A stretch of 64,000 bases of DNA, from NCBI GenBank assembly GCA_963820415.1, contig CAWFZT010000006.1:992001-1056000 (forward strand), read 5' to 3'. The translations under genes were made by a program, and so were the position numbers. The DNA comes from CAWFZT01 sp963820415. Lineage in GTDB: Bacteria; Chloroflexota; Anaerolineae; Anaerolineales; Anaerolineaceae. The notes under the pieces were generated by a model, which was given only the letters and a program-made list of their open reading frames with translations, was not told the DNA's origin and ran no database searches. Positions 1-8,452 of the stretch are shown one piece after another. Numbering within the stretch: the stretch's first letter is position 1; each line of letters opens with the position of its first letter.

Positions 1-1317
1 GCTTCCGCCTGCCGCTGCCGGCCGGCCTGACCGCCGAAGATTACTGGGTCTTTCATCCTTGCGCAGACGGGCAGTTTGGCAACGTGCTGAAAGCCTACGC
101 CGACTGGAAAATCTGCGGAGACACCCAATGGCTGCAAAAATTCTGGCCAGCGATCAAGAAAGCTATCGAGTTTGCTTGGGCGCCCAGTAACGAATACCGC
201 TGGGACCCCGAGAAGCAAGGGGTGCTGTCCGGGCGGATGCACCACACCCTGGACATGGAGCTGTACAGCCCGGACGCCTGGCTGAGCGGTTTTTATCTGG
301 CAGCGTTGAAAGCCGGCGCCGAAATAGCCGAGGTGATGGGCGAGCCTGAAACCGCCACAGAGTACCGCCGTATCTTCGCAAAAGGCAAAGCCTGGGTAGA
401 CAGCCGCCTGTTCAACGGCGAATACTATCACCAGTTGATTGACCTGAAAGACAGGTCTGTATTGAAGAGGTTCGAATCCGGCATCGCCTCGTTATCCGCC
501 AAGGTGATGGATGCCTATTGGGATGAAGAGCACCAGGAAATCAAATATCAGATTGGCGAAGGCTGCGAAATCGACCAGCTCCTGGCGCAGTTTCACGCCA
601 ACATCTACGGCCTGGGGGATATTTTCGATCCCGGGCAGGCCCACGTGGCGCTGCGCTCGTTATATAAATACAACTTCAAGCAGTGCATGCGTGAAGCTTA
701 TAACCCCTGCCGGGTATTCGCCCTCAACGACGAGGCCGGCCTAGTGATGTGCGCCTGGCCTGAAGGAACGAAGAAACCGGTCATCCCTATCCCGTATTCG
801 CAAGAAGTGATGACCGGCTTTGAGTACGCCGCGGCCGTGTTGATGATCCAATCCGGGCTGGTAGATGAGGGCCTGCAAGTGGTCTCGGCTGTCGCGCGCC
901 CGCTACGACGGCGAAAAACGCAACCCGTGGAACGAGATCGAATGCGGCAGCAATTACGCCCGCAGCATGGCCAGCTACGCCCTGCTGACCGCCTTCAGCG
1001 GCTTCGAGTTCGACCTTCCTCACCAGATGATCGGCTTCAACCCCTTGCGCCTGCAGAATGGGCGCTTCCAGGTCTTCTGGTCGCTGGCCACCGGCTGGGG
1101 GATGTACCGCCAGGCTCCGCAAAAAATTGAGCTGGAAATCATCAACGGCGGAATCGAGCTCCAACGCCTGCACCTGCCCTTCCTGAAGGAAAAGGCGGTT
1201 AAGTCGATCCACCTGGGCCGCAACCAGGCGACCTTCACCCAAAATGACGGAGAAATTATCTTCATCCGGCCGGTAAAAATCTGGAAAGACAACCCGCTGG
1301 TGATCAACCTCGCCTGA
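1..1317 (+). CDS. GH116/DUF608-type glycosidase, 5' truncated by window edge, frameshifted
   Basis: C-terminal (alpha/alpha)6 part of a GBA2-like beta-glycosidase of the GH116/DUF608 family, which hydrolyses beta-glucosides or beta-xylosides. Reading begins at base 3 in frame with FRLPLPAG and is colinear with the full-length paralogue immediately downstream. The family's acid/base Asp is at 252-254 in HHTLDMELYSPD. The frame that is open from base 3 stops matching the family after GLQVVSAV at about 890. The match resumes as RARYDGEKRNPWNE in the next frame and runs to TGA 1315-1317. One extra C within 891-894 explains the shift. The nucleophile region lies outside the window. The 45 bp gap to the next gene suggests one operon. 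Family is confident; substrate is not. Confidence 0.85.
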
Positions 1318-1362
1318 TCTAACTGAATCTGTGCATCCTATTCATTCGAAGGAGAATACGTC

Positions 1363-4002
1363 GTGAAAGGCAAAGCCATCCCCTACCCAAAGAAAGAACT
1401 GTACCGCGAAAAAGGCCTGCCGGCCTTGCGAGGCAGGAACTTGCTCCAGGTAGCCCTACCGATGGGCGGCATCGGCGCCGGCTGCATCTGCCTGAATGGG
1501 CAGGGCGGCCTGCAAGACTTCTCGATCCGCAACGCCCCGGCCGTTTCAGCCGTACCAGACGGCCATTTCCCGCAAGACAGCGCCTTCGCTACTTTATATA
1601 TTCCCTCCAGGGGAATCGCCCGCCTGCTGGAAGGGCAGATGCCGACCGAGCGCATCTACGACCAGGGCCTCAAGGGCCAGGGTTATCGCTGCGGCGGGTT
1701 CGAGGGCCTGCCGCGTTTCCGTGGTTGCACCTTCAAGGGCGAATATCCCTTCGGCTACGTCAAACTGGATGACCCGGATATCCCGCTCAAGGTGACAATC
1801 ACCGGGTTCAACCCGTTTATTCCGCTGGATGATAAAAATTCGTCCATCCCGTGCGTGGTGCTGGAATACACCTTCGATAACCCCACCAGCGAAGCGGTCA
1901 AATATGAGTTCTCCTACCACATGTCGCACTTTGCCTACGGCGGCACCGGTTACGATTACGACCGGACGCGCAATGCCATCATCCCCGATACAGGGGCTTA
2001 CATGTACAACCTGGAGGACCCAAACTCGACCTTGTTTGGAAGCTGCGCCCTGGGCGTGATCGGATTTTCTCCAGCAATCAAAGCCATGTGGTTCCGTGGC
2101 GGCTGGTTCGACAGCATCTCAGCCCTGTGGAAAGAGATTTCAACCGGTGCCTTCACCACCAACAACGGGGCCAAGGCCGAAACCAGCCAAGGCCGTAACG
2201 GCGCCTCGATCCTGCTCAAAGGAGAGCTGCAACCGGGCGAAAAGGTCACATACCCCATCGTCATTACCTGGTATTTCCCCAACGTGGATTATGCTTTCGG
2301 AGAGCAGAAAAAGGCCGAAGGGGAAGACATTAATTCATACGCCGAACACGGCAGCACCGCCGGAGGCTGTGGGCCGGGCTGCGACTGCAAGCCGGCCAAA
2401 CCGCCGCGCTGGAAACCCTATTACACCTCGCAGTGGAAAGACGCCAAGGACGTACTCAAATACGTGCGCGACCAGTACACTTCGCTGCGCGGGCGCACCC
2501 AGACTTTTCACGACGCCCTGTTCCGCTCCACCTTGCCCGCCTACGTGCTGGATGCAGTTTCCGCCAACCTGGCGATCATTAAATCACCCACCGTGCTGCG
2601 CCAGGCTAACGGCAATCTGTGGGCCTGGGAAGGCTGTTTCTGCAACAGCGGCTGCTGTCACGGCTCATGCACGCACGTATGGAACTACGCCCAGGCCATC
2701 CCACACCTCTTCCCGCAGCTCGAGCGCACCTTGCGTGAGCAGGAATTACGGCGCTCAATGGACGAGCGCGGGCACGTCAATTTCCGCTCGGCGCTGCCGG
2801 ACGGGCCGACCTCTCACACCTTCCACCCCGCTTCGGACGGGCAACTGGGCGGGATTATGAAGATCTACCGCGAATGGCAAATCTCGGGGGATAAAGACTG
2901 GCTGTATGAAATGTACCCGCTGGCGAAGCGCAGCATGGATTTCTGCATCGAGTATTGGGACCCCGAGCACCTGGGCGTTTTGATGGAACCCCACCACAAC
3001 ACCTACGACATCGAATTCTGGGGACCGGACGGCATGTGCACCAGTTTCTACCTGGGGGCGCTGGCTTGTATCGCCCAGATGGCGAAGGATTCCTGCCATC
3101 CCGAAGAGGCCGGTTTTTACGAGGAGCTGGGGAAAAAAGGCGCCGCCTACCTGGACGAACACCTGTTCAACGGGGAATATTACCAGCAGAAGGTGATGCT
3201 GACGGGCCTGCGCGCCTCGCCTTCAGAGGAAGATTTAAAGAAAGTGCAAGAAAATAACCCGGAAGAGCATGCCCTGCTGATCGGTGAAGGCCCGAAATAC
3301 CAGTACGGCACAGGCTGCATCAGCGATGGGGTGTTTGGCGCCTGGCTGGCCAATTTGTGCGGGATGCAGTCGATGCAGAACCGCGCCAACCTGCGCAAGA
3401 ACCTGCAGGCGATCTTCGAGTACAACTTCAAAGACTCGCTGTGGGAGTACGCCAACCCGCAGCGCCCAGGCTATGCCATCGGCGACGAACCCGGCCTGCT
3501 GTTATGCACCTGGCCGCACGGTGGAAAACCCACCCTGCCTTTCGTCTACTCAGACGAGGTGTGGACGGGCATCGAATACCAGGCAGCCGCGCATATGATC
3601 GCCGAAGATCTGGTCGACGAAGGCCTGACGGTAGTGAAAGCGCTGCGTTCGCGCTACGATGGTCTGGCGCGTAACCCCTGGAATGAGTACGAATGCGGAA
3701 ATTACTACGCCCGGGCCATGGCTAGCTACGGCCTGTTGATCGCTTTGAGTGGCTTCCGCTATTCAGCGCCGGCAAAGACCCTGTACCTGGAGCCGAGAAT
3801 CGCTGTTGATCCATTCAAGGTGTTCTTCTCGACCGCCACCGGCTGGGGGACGATCGTGATCAAAGGTCACGAGGTTTCTATCCACCTGGAGGAAGGCCGG
3901 CTGCAGGTGGAGAAGCTGGTCATCACCCTGGATGGGAAGACCACAACGGTCAACCCTAAATTGGGCGTGGAGAAAAGGAAAAAAGCGGTAATTGCTTTCT
4001 AG
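1363..4002 (+). CDS. GH116/DUF608-family beta-glycosidase (GBA2-like)
   Basis: 879-residue homologue of bacterial GH116 beta-glucosidases and human non-lysosomal glucosylceramidase. It starts at GTG 1363 behind AAGGAG. An N-terminal beta-sandwich domain (about 1-370) precedes an (alpha/alpha)6 catalytic domain. By alignment to the family from memory, the nucleophile is Glu423 (WEGCF context) and the acid/base Asp549 (NTYDIEFWGPDG). No signal peptide is visible, so it is probably cytosolic and acts on imported oligosaccharides. Two Cys-rich stretches are odd: GGCGPGCDC near 330 and CFCNSGCCHGSC right after the nucleophile, which could bind metal or form disulfides. It is a tandem paralogue of the preceding truncated gene. 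Its TAG stop overlaps the stop of the convergent GNAT gene by four bases. Substrate is inferred only. Confidence 0.85.
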   Translation: MKGKAIPYPKKELYREKGLPALRGRNLLQVALPMGGIGAGCICLNGQGGLQDFSIRNAPAVSAVPDGHFPQDSAFATLYIPSRGIARLLEGQMPTERIYDQGLKGQGYRCGGFEGLPRFRGCTFKGEYPFGYVKLDDPDIPLKVTITGFNPFIPLDDKNSSIPCVVLEYTFDNPTSEAVKYEFSYHMSHFAYGGTGYDYDRTRNAIIPDTGAYMYNLEDPNSTLFGSCALGVIGFSPAIKAMWFRGGWFDSISALWKEISTGAFTTNNGAKAETSQGRNGASILLKGELQPGEKVTYPIVITWYFPNVDYAFGEQKKAEGEDINSYAEHGSTAGGCGPGCDCKPAKPPRWKPYYTSQWKDAKDVLKYVRDQYTSLRGRTQTFHDALFRSTLPAYVLDAVSANLAIIKSPTVLRQANGNLWAWEGCFCNSGCCHGSCTHVWNYAQAIPHLFPQLERTLREQELRRSMDERGHVNFRSALPDGPTSHTFHPASDGQLGGIMKIYREWQISGDKDWLYEMYPLAKRSMDFCIEYWDPEHLGVLMEPHHNTYDIEFWGPDGMCTSFYLGALACIAQMAKDSCHPEEAGFYEELGKKGAAYLDEHLFNGEYYQQKVMLTGLRASPSEEDLKKVQENNPEEHALLIGEGPKYQYGTGCISDGVFGAWLANLCGMQSMQNRANLRKNLQAIFEYNFKDSLWEYANPQRPGYAIGDEPGLLLCTWPHGGKPTLPFVYSDEVWTGIEYQAAAHMIAEDLVDEGLTVVKALRSRYDGLARNPWNEYECGNYYARAMASYGLLIALSGFRYSAPAKTLYLEPRIAVDPFKVFFSTATGWGTIVIKGHEVSIHLEEGRLQVEKLVITLDGKTTTVNPKLGVEKRKKAVIAF

Positions 4003-4478
4003 GTGAGCTTTTTGCTCATCTTGCGGCTGTAGGTGGCGTATCCCAGGCGTTCATAAAAAGCCTGGGCGCCCTGGTTGAACTCGTACACGTTCAGTTCCAC
4101 TACATGTACCTCCTGGCTGGCAGCCCAATCTTCTGCCTCGTGCATTAACGCCCGGCCGACTCCCGTTCTTTGGAAGACCGGGCGCACCACCAGGGTGTCC
4201 AGCACACCATAGCGGCGCGGCACCAGCAACGGGTTGGAGGGGGTTTCGCGGATCAAGACAAAAACAAACCCGGCGGCCCGGCCTTCGCTTTCGGCGAAAA
4301 AGATGGCAACCTGCTCATCCTTCAGGAGGCTGAGGAAATATTCCTGATCGATAATTTTCCCCGCCGGCTGCTGGAAAGTACCCGGCAGCGCCAGCCGGTG
4401 TAGTTCGTTGATTTCGTAAAACAGGTCGCAGTAGACTTCGTAATCCTTTTCGACAGCCCGGCGAATGTGTATGGCCAT
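3999..4478 (-). CDS. GNAT-family N-acetyltransferase
   Basis: 160-residue single-domain acetyltransferase transferring an acetyl group from acetyl-CoA to an unknown amine. The start chosen is ATG 4476-4478 (MAIHIRRA) because GGGAGGG lies just upstream; the frame stays open further upstream without a better start. The CoA-binding motif A is seen as VVRPVFQRTGVGRALMHEAE, followed by the usual ELNVYEFNQGAQAFYERLGY motif B. It converges on the glycosidase gene with overlapping stop codons. A degenerate copy of its last codons sits about 150 bp upstream of its start (see 4625-4657). Confidence 0.85.
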   Translation of the reverse strand: MAIHIRRAVEKDYEVYCDLFYEINELHRLALPGTFQQPAGKIIDQEYFLSLLKDEQVAIFFAESEGRAAGFVFVLIRETPSNPLLVPRRYGVLDTLVVRPVFQRTGVGRALMHEAEDWAASQEVHVVELNVYEFNQGAQAFYERLGYATYSRKMSKKLT

Positions 4479-4814
4479 TTTTTCCCTCCCACGATTATTA
4501 TACGGCTCATTAAGATTTGGCGTGGAAGGCTTCGGATCATTATCCGGAAGTTCACTACTAGGATTCACAAAGAGCCGATTACACACGCAGGAGTGGATGG
4601 GGATTCATTGCTATAATAATCAAAAAGCTTCTTGCTCACCTTTTGGCTGCAGGTAGTTTATGGCGAGGTATATACATAAGATTTGATTCCACGGCCAGCG
4701 GGGCAGAAGTGCGGTGTGCAACGGTTGAACTATCGCCCGAGATGACCGCTACCGGAGGAGGTCACATCACAGGCCTGACACAATACTGTCCTTATTAGTA
4801 ATGGAGAAATTGAT
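4479..4814. other. Intergenic region, divergent promoters
   Basis: 336 bp between divergently transcribed genes. It holds a TATAAT at 4612-4617, the remnant of a GNAT 3' end at 4625-4657 and the GGAGAA ribosome site for the rightward operon just before 4815. No RNA gene or convincing full ORF was seen. Confidence 0.5.
4625..4657 (-). pseudogene. Remnant of a second GNAT gene 3' end
   Basis: Read on the minus strand this encodes TTCSQKVSKKL, against ATYSRKMSKKL at the C terminus of the intact GNAT gene at 3999-4478. About 24 of 29 nucleotides match in the aligned core, in the same orientation. It is probably what is left of a tandem duplicate. The match is short, so chance is not excluded. 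Confidence 0.45.
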
Positions 4815-6488
4815 ATGCCTTATCCAAGCGTAGATCTCACCAAAGTGAAAACTTACCCCCTGGTAAAACGCGAAAACCGCGTTGCGCTAGAAGACCTCAT
4901 CTTCCCTACGACTGCTTATGAGCAGTTTGAAAAACCTGAGCTTTTCGAAGTGGCCTCACGGATTGTAGAAGCGCGCAAGAACGGGAAACCCTTGATGGTT
5001 ATGTTCGGTGGGCATGTCATTAAACGGGGACTGGCTCCCCTGGTGATTGACCTGTTGAAGCGCGGTGTGATTACCCACCTGGCTTCTAATGGCGCGGCCA
5101 CCATTCATGATTTTGAAATCGCGCTCCAGGGGCATACTAGCGAAGATGTGGTCAAGAGTCTGGAAGATGGCAGTTTTGGGATGGCAGAAGAAACCGGCCT
5201 GCTGATGAATCTGGCCATCCAGCGCGGGGCAAACCAAGGCATGGGCATGGGCGAAGCCTTGGGACGCCTGATTGCCAAAGATGCGCGCTTCATTTATCGA
5301 GAGAACAGCGTGTTATCTACTGCATATAAGCTGGGCATCCCCTATACAGTGCATGTTGCGATTGGAACGGATATCATCCACCAGCACCCCAAAGCGGACT
5401 TTGCTGCGATTGGCTGGGCAAGCGGGCAAGATTTTAAGATCTTTACCAGGACAGTTTGTGCTTTGGAAGGCGGTGTTTTCTGTAATTTTGGTTCATCCGT
5501 CATCGGACCGGAAGTATTTTTAAAAGCGCTCTCGATAGCCCGCAATCTGGGTAATACTGTCAAGATTTTTACCACTGCAAATTTTGATTTGATTTCCTTG
5601 GGCGATTACCGCAAGCCTGTTGGCGACGATGAACCGGATTATTATTACCGTCCTCGCAAAAATATCGTCAACCGCCCAGTATTATTAGGCGGGCATGGTT
5701 ATCACATCACCGGCGACCACCGCCATACGCTTCCCAATCTCTATCATCAAATTGTAGCCCAACTGGAGCCGATCCTACCAGTTAGCCAGAATTCTGCCAC
5801 CCCAGTTGGAAAATCGGTAGTATTTTCCACCGAAAATCCAAGAGCGGCTGAAATTCTTGAAACCATGCTGCGCGAATACCCGGCGTTGAAACCGGTGCGT
5901 GCGGATTTGATGCGCACCTACATAGCACTCAAACGCTGCTTCTTGACGGGTGGGACACTTTACCTGGCGGGAAACGGCGGCAGCATGTCTGATGCTTTAC
6001 ACATCAGCGGCGAGCTGGATAAGGCATACAAGAAACGGCGTCCCATTCCAGCTTCCCACAGCCTGCGCTTAACTGCTGTTCCGGGCGGCGAGGAACTGGC
6101 AGAATGCTTACAAGTGGGTTTGCGCAGCATCGTGCTGGGAAATAACCCGGCTTTAGCCAGTGCAGTGGAAAATGATTTTAGCAAACCTTACTTAAGCTAT
6201 GCACAGGAGTTGTATGCATTGGGGCATGCCGGGGATGTATTCTTAGGAATCAGCACGAGTGGCAACGCAAAAAATATTCTTTATACTGTGCAAACTGCAC
6301 GCTTGTTGAACATGACCACCATTGGTCTCACGGGTGACAGCGACGGATTATTGTCTGCGCAAGCAGATATTGTGATGCATGCCCCGGCGCAGGAAACCTC
6401 CCTGGTGCAAACCTGGCATGTTCATATATATCACTGTTTGTGTGAAATGTTAGAAGCGCAAATTTTTTCTACCGAGGATGGGCAATGA
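4815..6488 (+). CDS. Fusion: DHS-like N-terminal domain + GmhA-type SIS sugar-phosphate isomerase domain
   Basis: 557 residues, ATG 4815 behind GGAGAA. The C-terminal part (about 350-557) is a SIS domain like phosphoheptose isomerase GmhA: AGNGGSMSDALHISGEL near 384, GISTSGNAKN and a C-terminal Q-T-W-H-V helix. GmhA converts sedoheptulose 7-phosphate to heptose 7-phosphate. The N-terminal 330 residues are a separate Rossmann-like domain (MVMFGGHVIKRGLAP, ASNGAATIHDFE, FCNFGSSVIGPEVFLKAL). Its pattern recalls deoxyhypusine synthase-like proteins, but I do not recognise it firmly. The stop overlaps the next start as ATGA, implying translational coupling with the PfkB kinase. The operon therefore probably makes or recycles a phosphorylated sugar. 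The SIS domain is confident; the N-domain role is unknown. Confidence 0.75.
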   Translation: MPYPSVDLTKVKTYPLVKRENRVALEDLIFPTTAYEQFEKPELFEVASRIVEARKNGKPLMVMFGGHVIKRGLAPLVIDLLKRGVITHLASNGAATIHDFEIALQGHTSEDVVKSLEDGSFGMAEETGLLMNLAIQRGANQGMGMGEALGRLIAKDARFIYRENSVLSTAYKLGIPYTVHVAIGTDIIHQHPKADFAAIGWASGQDFKIFTRTVCALEGGVFCNFGSSVIGPEVFLKALSIARNLGNTVKIFTTANFDLISLGDYRKPVGDDEPDYYYRPRKNIVNRPVLLGGHGYHITGDHRHTLPNLYHQIVAQLEPILPVSQNSATPVGKSVVFSTENPRAAEILETMLREYPALKPVRADLMRTYIALKRCFLTGGTLYLAGNGGSMSDALHISGELDKAYKKRRPIPASHSLRLTAVPGGEELAECLQVGLRSIVLGNNPALASAVENDFSKPYLSYAQELYALGHAGDVFLGISTSGNAKNILYTVQTARLLNMTTIGLTGDSDGLLSAQADIVMHAPAQETSLVQTWHVHIYHCLCEMLEAQIFSTEDGQ

Positions 6489-7537
6489 ACATTCCCATAA
6501 GCCGCGCTCGTCTTGAAACGATCTTAATCACCATGAAAAATATCTCTCTTGGCGTGGTAGGAGATTTTACCCTGGATGGCTATTGGTACGCGGATATGGA
6601 ACAATCCCAGCTTTCACGCGAGACAGCCACATTCCCACGCCCCATTGTACGCGAGACATATTCGTTAGGTGGAGCTGCAAACGTAGCCTGGAATCTTTCG
6701 GCGTTGGGAGTGGGAGCTGTGAGGGGTTTCAGCGTGATTGGAGATGATTGGCGCGGAAATATCCTGTGCGATTTATTGGCTGGCGCAGATATTCAGACGG
6801 GCGGAATATTAACCCAGGTAGATCGTCAAACACCTTTTTATGGGAAAGTGATGTTGACTGCACTTGGAAGGCGCTCCCAGGAAGATGCACGCCTGGATTT
6901 CATCAACAATCAACCGCTTTCTCCAGAAATTGAAGAGGCTCTACTGAGCGCTTTAGGGGCATCCCTCGCAAAGATGGACGGGCTAATTATTGCGGATTAT
7001 CAACCTATAGGTGTTATCACTGCCAGAGTCACCCGAGGGCTGCTTAAATTAGCCGGATATCATGGTAATAAGCCCTTTGTAGTGGATTTGCGCGAGCGAG
7101 CCGGAGAATTTCGCCAGCTCATCTTGAAGCCAAATGACATTGAAGCCGCCCGCTTATTCTTTCCAGAACGAAATATCATCGCGGTTGAGCTTTCTGATCT
7201 TATCCAGGCTGCTGTCCAGCATAACCAGCAAACCGGTCAACCGATCATCATCACCCGAGGTGAGCTGGGTTGCTTGGTAGCATTAGATGGAGAATGTGTC
7301 ACCCTGCCGGGGGTGCATATTCCCCCACCGGTGGATACGGTTGGCGCTGGAGATGCCTTCCTTGCCTCCTTCACCGCTGCAATCGCAAGCGGAGCAAACC
7401 CACTTGAAGCAGCCTGCCTGGCTAACCTTTCAGCGGCTGTAACGGTCACTAAAATTGGTGTCACCGGTACTTCCTCACCCGCAGAAGTGCTATCGATGTA
7501 CGAACAGTGGGTTAGATCATCAGCTTTTGGAATATGA
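6485..7537 (+). CDS. PfkB-family sugar kinase resembling HldE/RfaE kinase domain
   Basis: 350 residues, ATG overlapping the previous stop. The N terminus has VVGDFTLDGYWYADM and the YSLGGAANVAWNLSALG motif typical of the HldE (RfaE) heptose-7-phosphate kinase domain. The C-terminal PfkB signature DTVGAGDAFLASF places the catalytic base near Asp290. The cytidylyltransferase half of HldE is absent. Paired with a GmhA-like isomerase and a HAD phosphatase, this suggests heptose 7-phosphate to bisphosphate chemistry, although another ketose is possible. The last codons and the TGA stop lie inside a palindromic repeat (7521-7570), so the C terminus was probably rewritten by that element. Confidence 0.8.
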   Translation: MNIPISRARLETILITMKNISLGVVGDFTLDGYWYADMEQSQLSRETATFPRPIVRETYSLGGAANVAWNLSALGVGAVRGFSVIGDDWRGNILCDLLAGADIQTGGILTQVDRQTPFYGKVMLTALGRRSQEDARLDFINNQPLSPEIEEALLSALGASLAKMDGLIIADYQPIGVITARVTRGLLKLAGYHGNKPFVVDLRERAGEFRQLILKPNDIEAARLFFPERNIIAVELSDLIQAAVQHNQQTGQPIIITRGELGCLVALDGECVTLPGVHIPPPVDTVGAGDAFLASFTAAIASGANPLEAACLANLSAAVTVTKIGVTGTSSPAEVLSMYEQWVRSSAFGI

Positions 7538-7570
7538 GCGTGGGTACGCACGCTCATATTCCAAAAGCTG
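7521..7570. repeat. Palindromic repeat element, copy 1
   Basis: Perfect 22-bp inverted arms starting CAGCTTTTGG with a 6-base spacer GGTACG. It overlaps the kinase stop codon and lies between the kinase and HAD genes. It shares the CAGxTTTTGG...GAGCGTG layout with the elements at 11896, 31975 and 56097. No T-tract follows, so it is not a typical terminator. Confidence 0.85.
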
Positions 7571-7594
7571 AGTTCTACCAGTGAGGAATTTTCT

Positions 7595-8425
7595 TTGTCG
7601 TTATCACAGAATGATTGGCTCAGAATCCTAAATCCGGCCAGGATGGCAGACCTTGGATGTGTGCATCATGTCCTTTTCGATTTTGATGGGACGCTTTCCG
7701 TTCTGCGCCAGGGCTGGGAACCGGTAATGGAAACAGTCATGCTAGAAGCGATTTGTGGGGAGAAAATGCCATCTGAGGAACTCATTGCCGAGGTGCGCAA
7801 TTATATTGATCTCTCAACCGGCAAACTCACCATTTTGCAGATGCAATGGCTGGCGGATAAAGTGCGCAGCTTCGGGATGGAGAAGAATCCGCTTTCCGCA
7901 GCAGCATATAAAAAAAGATATTTAAAAGCATTGATGGTTTCGGTTTCTGCGCGTTTGGAAGCCTTGGAAAATGGTACCGCTTCTGCTGGGGATTACCTGA
8001 TCCAGGGGTCGCAGGAATTCATCCGCCGGTTGGCGGAGAAAGGTGTAGAACTGTATATTGCCAGCGGCAGCGACCATGCAGATGTGGTACGCGAAGCCAA
8101 CGCATTAGGTATATCAGATTATTTCCAGGGTGGAATCTATGGCGCTTTAGATGTAAGTGAATTAAACGGCAAGGAGCGCGTGATCCAACGCATATTGGAT
8201 GACCATCATCTTGCGGGAAATGAACTGCTGGTGGTGGGAGATGGTCCAGTTGAAATCATCGAAGGACGCCAACGTGGCGCATTTTCTCTGGGAGTTGCCA
8301 GCGATGAAGTAGTGCGTAGTGGCTGGAATGAGCATAAAATGGAGCGATTAACCCACGCAGGCGCTGATCTATTAGTTGCCGATTTTGCTCATTCCTCAGA
8401 ACTAACCAAAATATTGGTTTCTTGA
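7595..8425 (+). CDS. HAD-superfamily phosphatase
   Basis: 276 residues, TTG start at 7595 behind GAGGAA. It has HAD motif I FDFDGTLS (nucleophile Asp29), a helical cap of about 100 residues, motif II ASGSDHAD and motif III VVGDGPVEII. It is closer to the phosphoglycolate/beta-phosphoglucomutase-type HADs with a cap than to the capless heptose-bisphosphate phosphatase GmhB. Position in the operon suggests that it removes one phosphate after the isomerase and kinase steps. The exact substrate is inferred from context only. Confidence 0.8.
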   Translation: MSLSQNDWLRILNPARMADLGCVHHVLFDFDGTLSVLRQGWEPVMETVMLEAICGEKMPSEELIAEVRNYIDLSTGKLTILQMQWLADKVRSFGMEKNPLSAAAYKKRYLKALMVSVSARLEALENGTASAGDYLIQGSQEFIRRLAEKGVELYIASGSDHADVVREANALGISDYFQGGIYGALDVSELNGKERVIQRILDDHHLAGNELLVVGDGPVEIIEGRQRGAFSLGVASDEVVRSGWNEHKMERLTHAGADLLVADFAHSSELTKILVS

Positions 8426-8443
8426 TTACTTCAAGGCTATAAT
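8414..8443 (+). promoter_or_regulatory. Candidate promoter giving a leaderless methyltransferase mRNA
   Basis: TTGGTT (8414-8419), an 18-base spacer and TATAAT (8438-8443). The methyltransferase ATG is only nine bases further on, about where transcription should start. No Shine-Dalgarno sequence is present. Confidence 0.5.
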
Positions 8444-8452
8444 ATTTTATAG

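Noticed and set aside
462..490. tRNA T-arm-like GGTTCGAATCC
   Set aside because: It lies inside the GH116 coding frame (L-K-R-F-E-S-G) and no acceptor, D or anticodon arm surrounds it.
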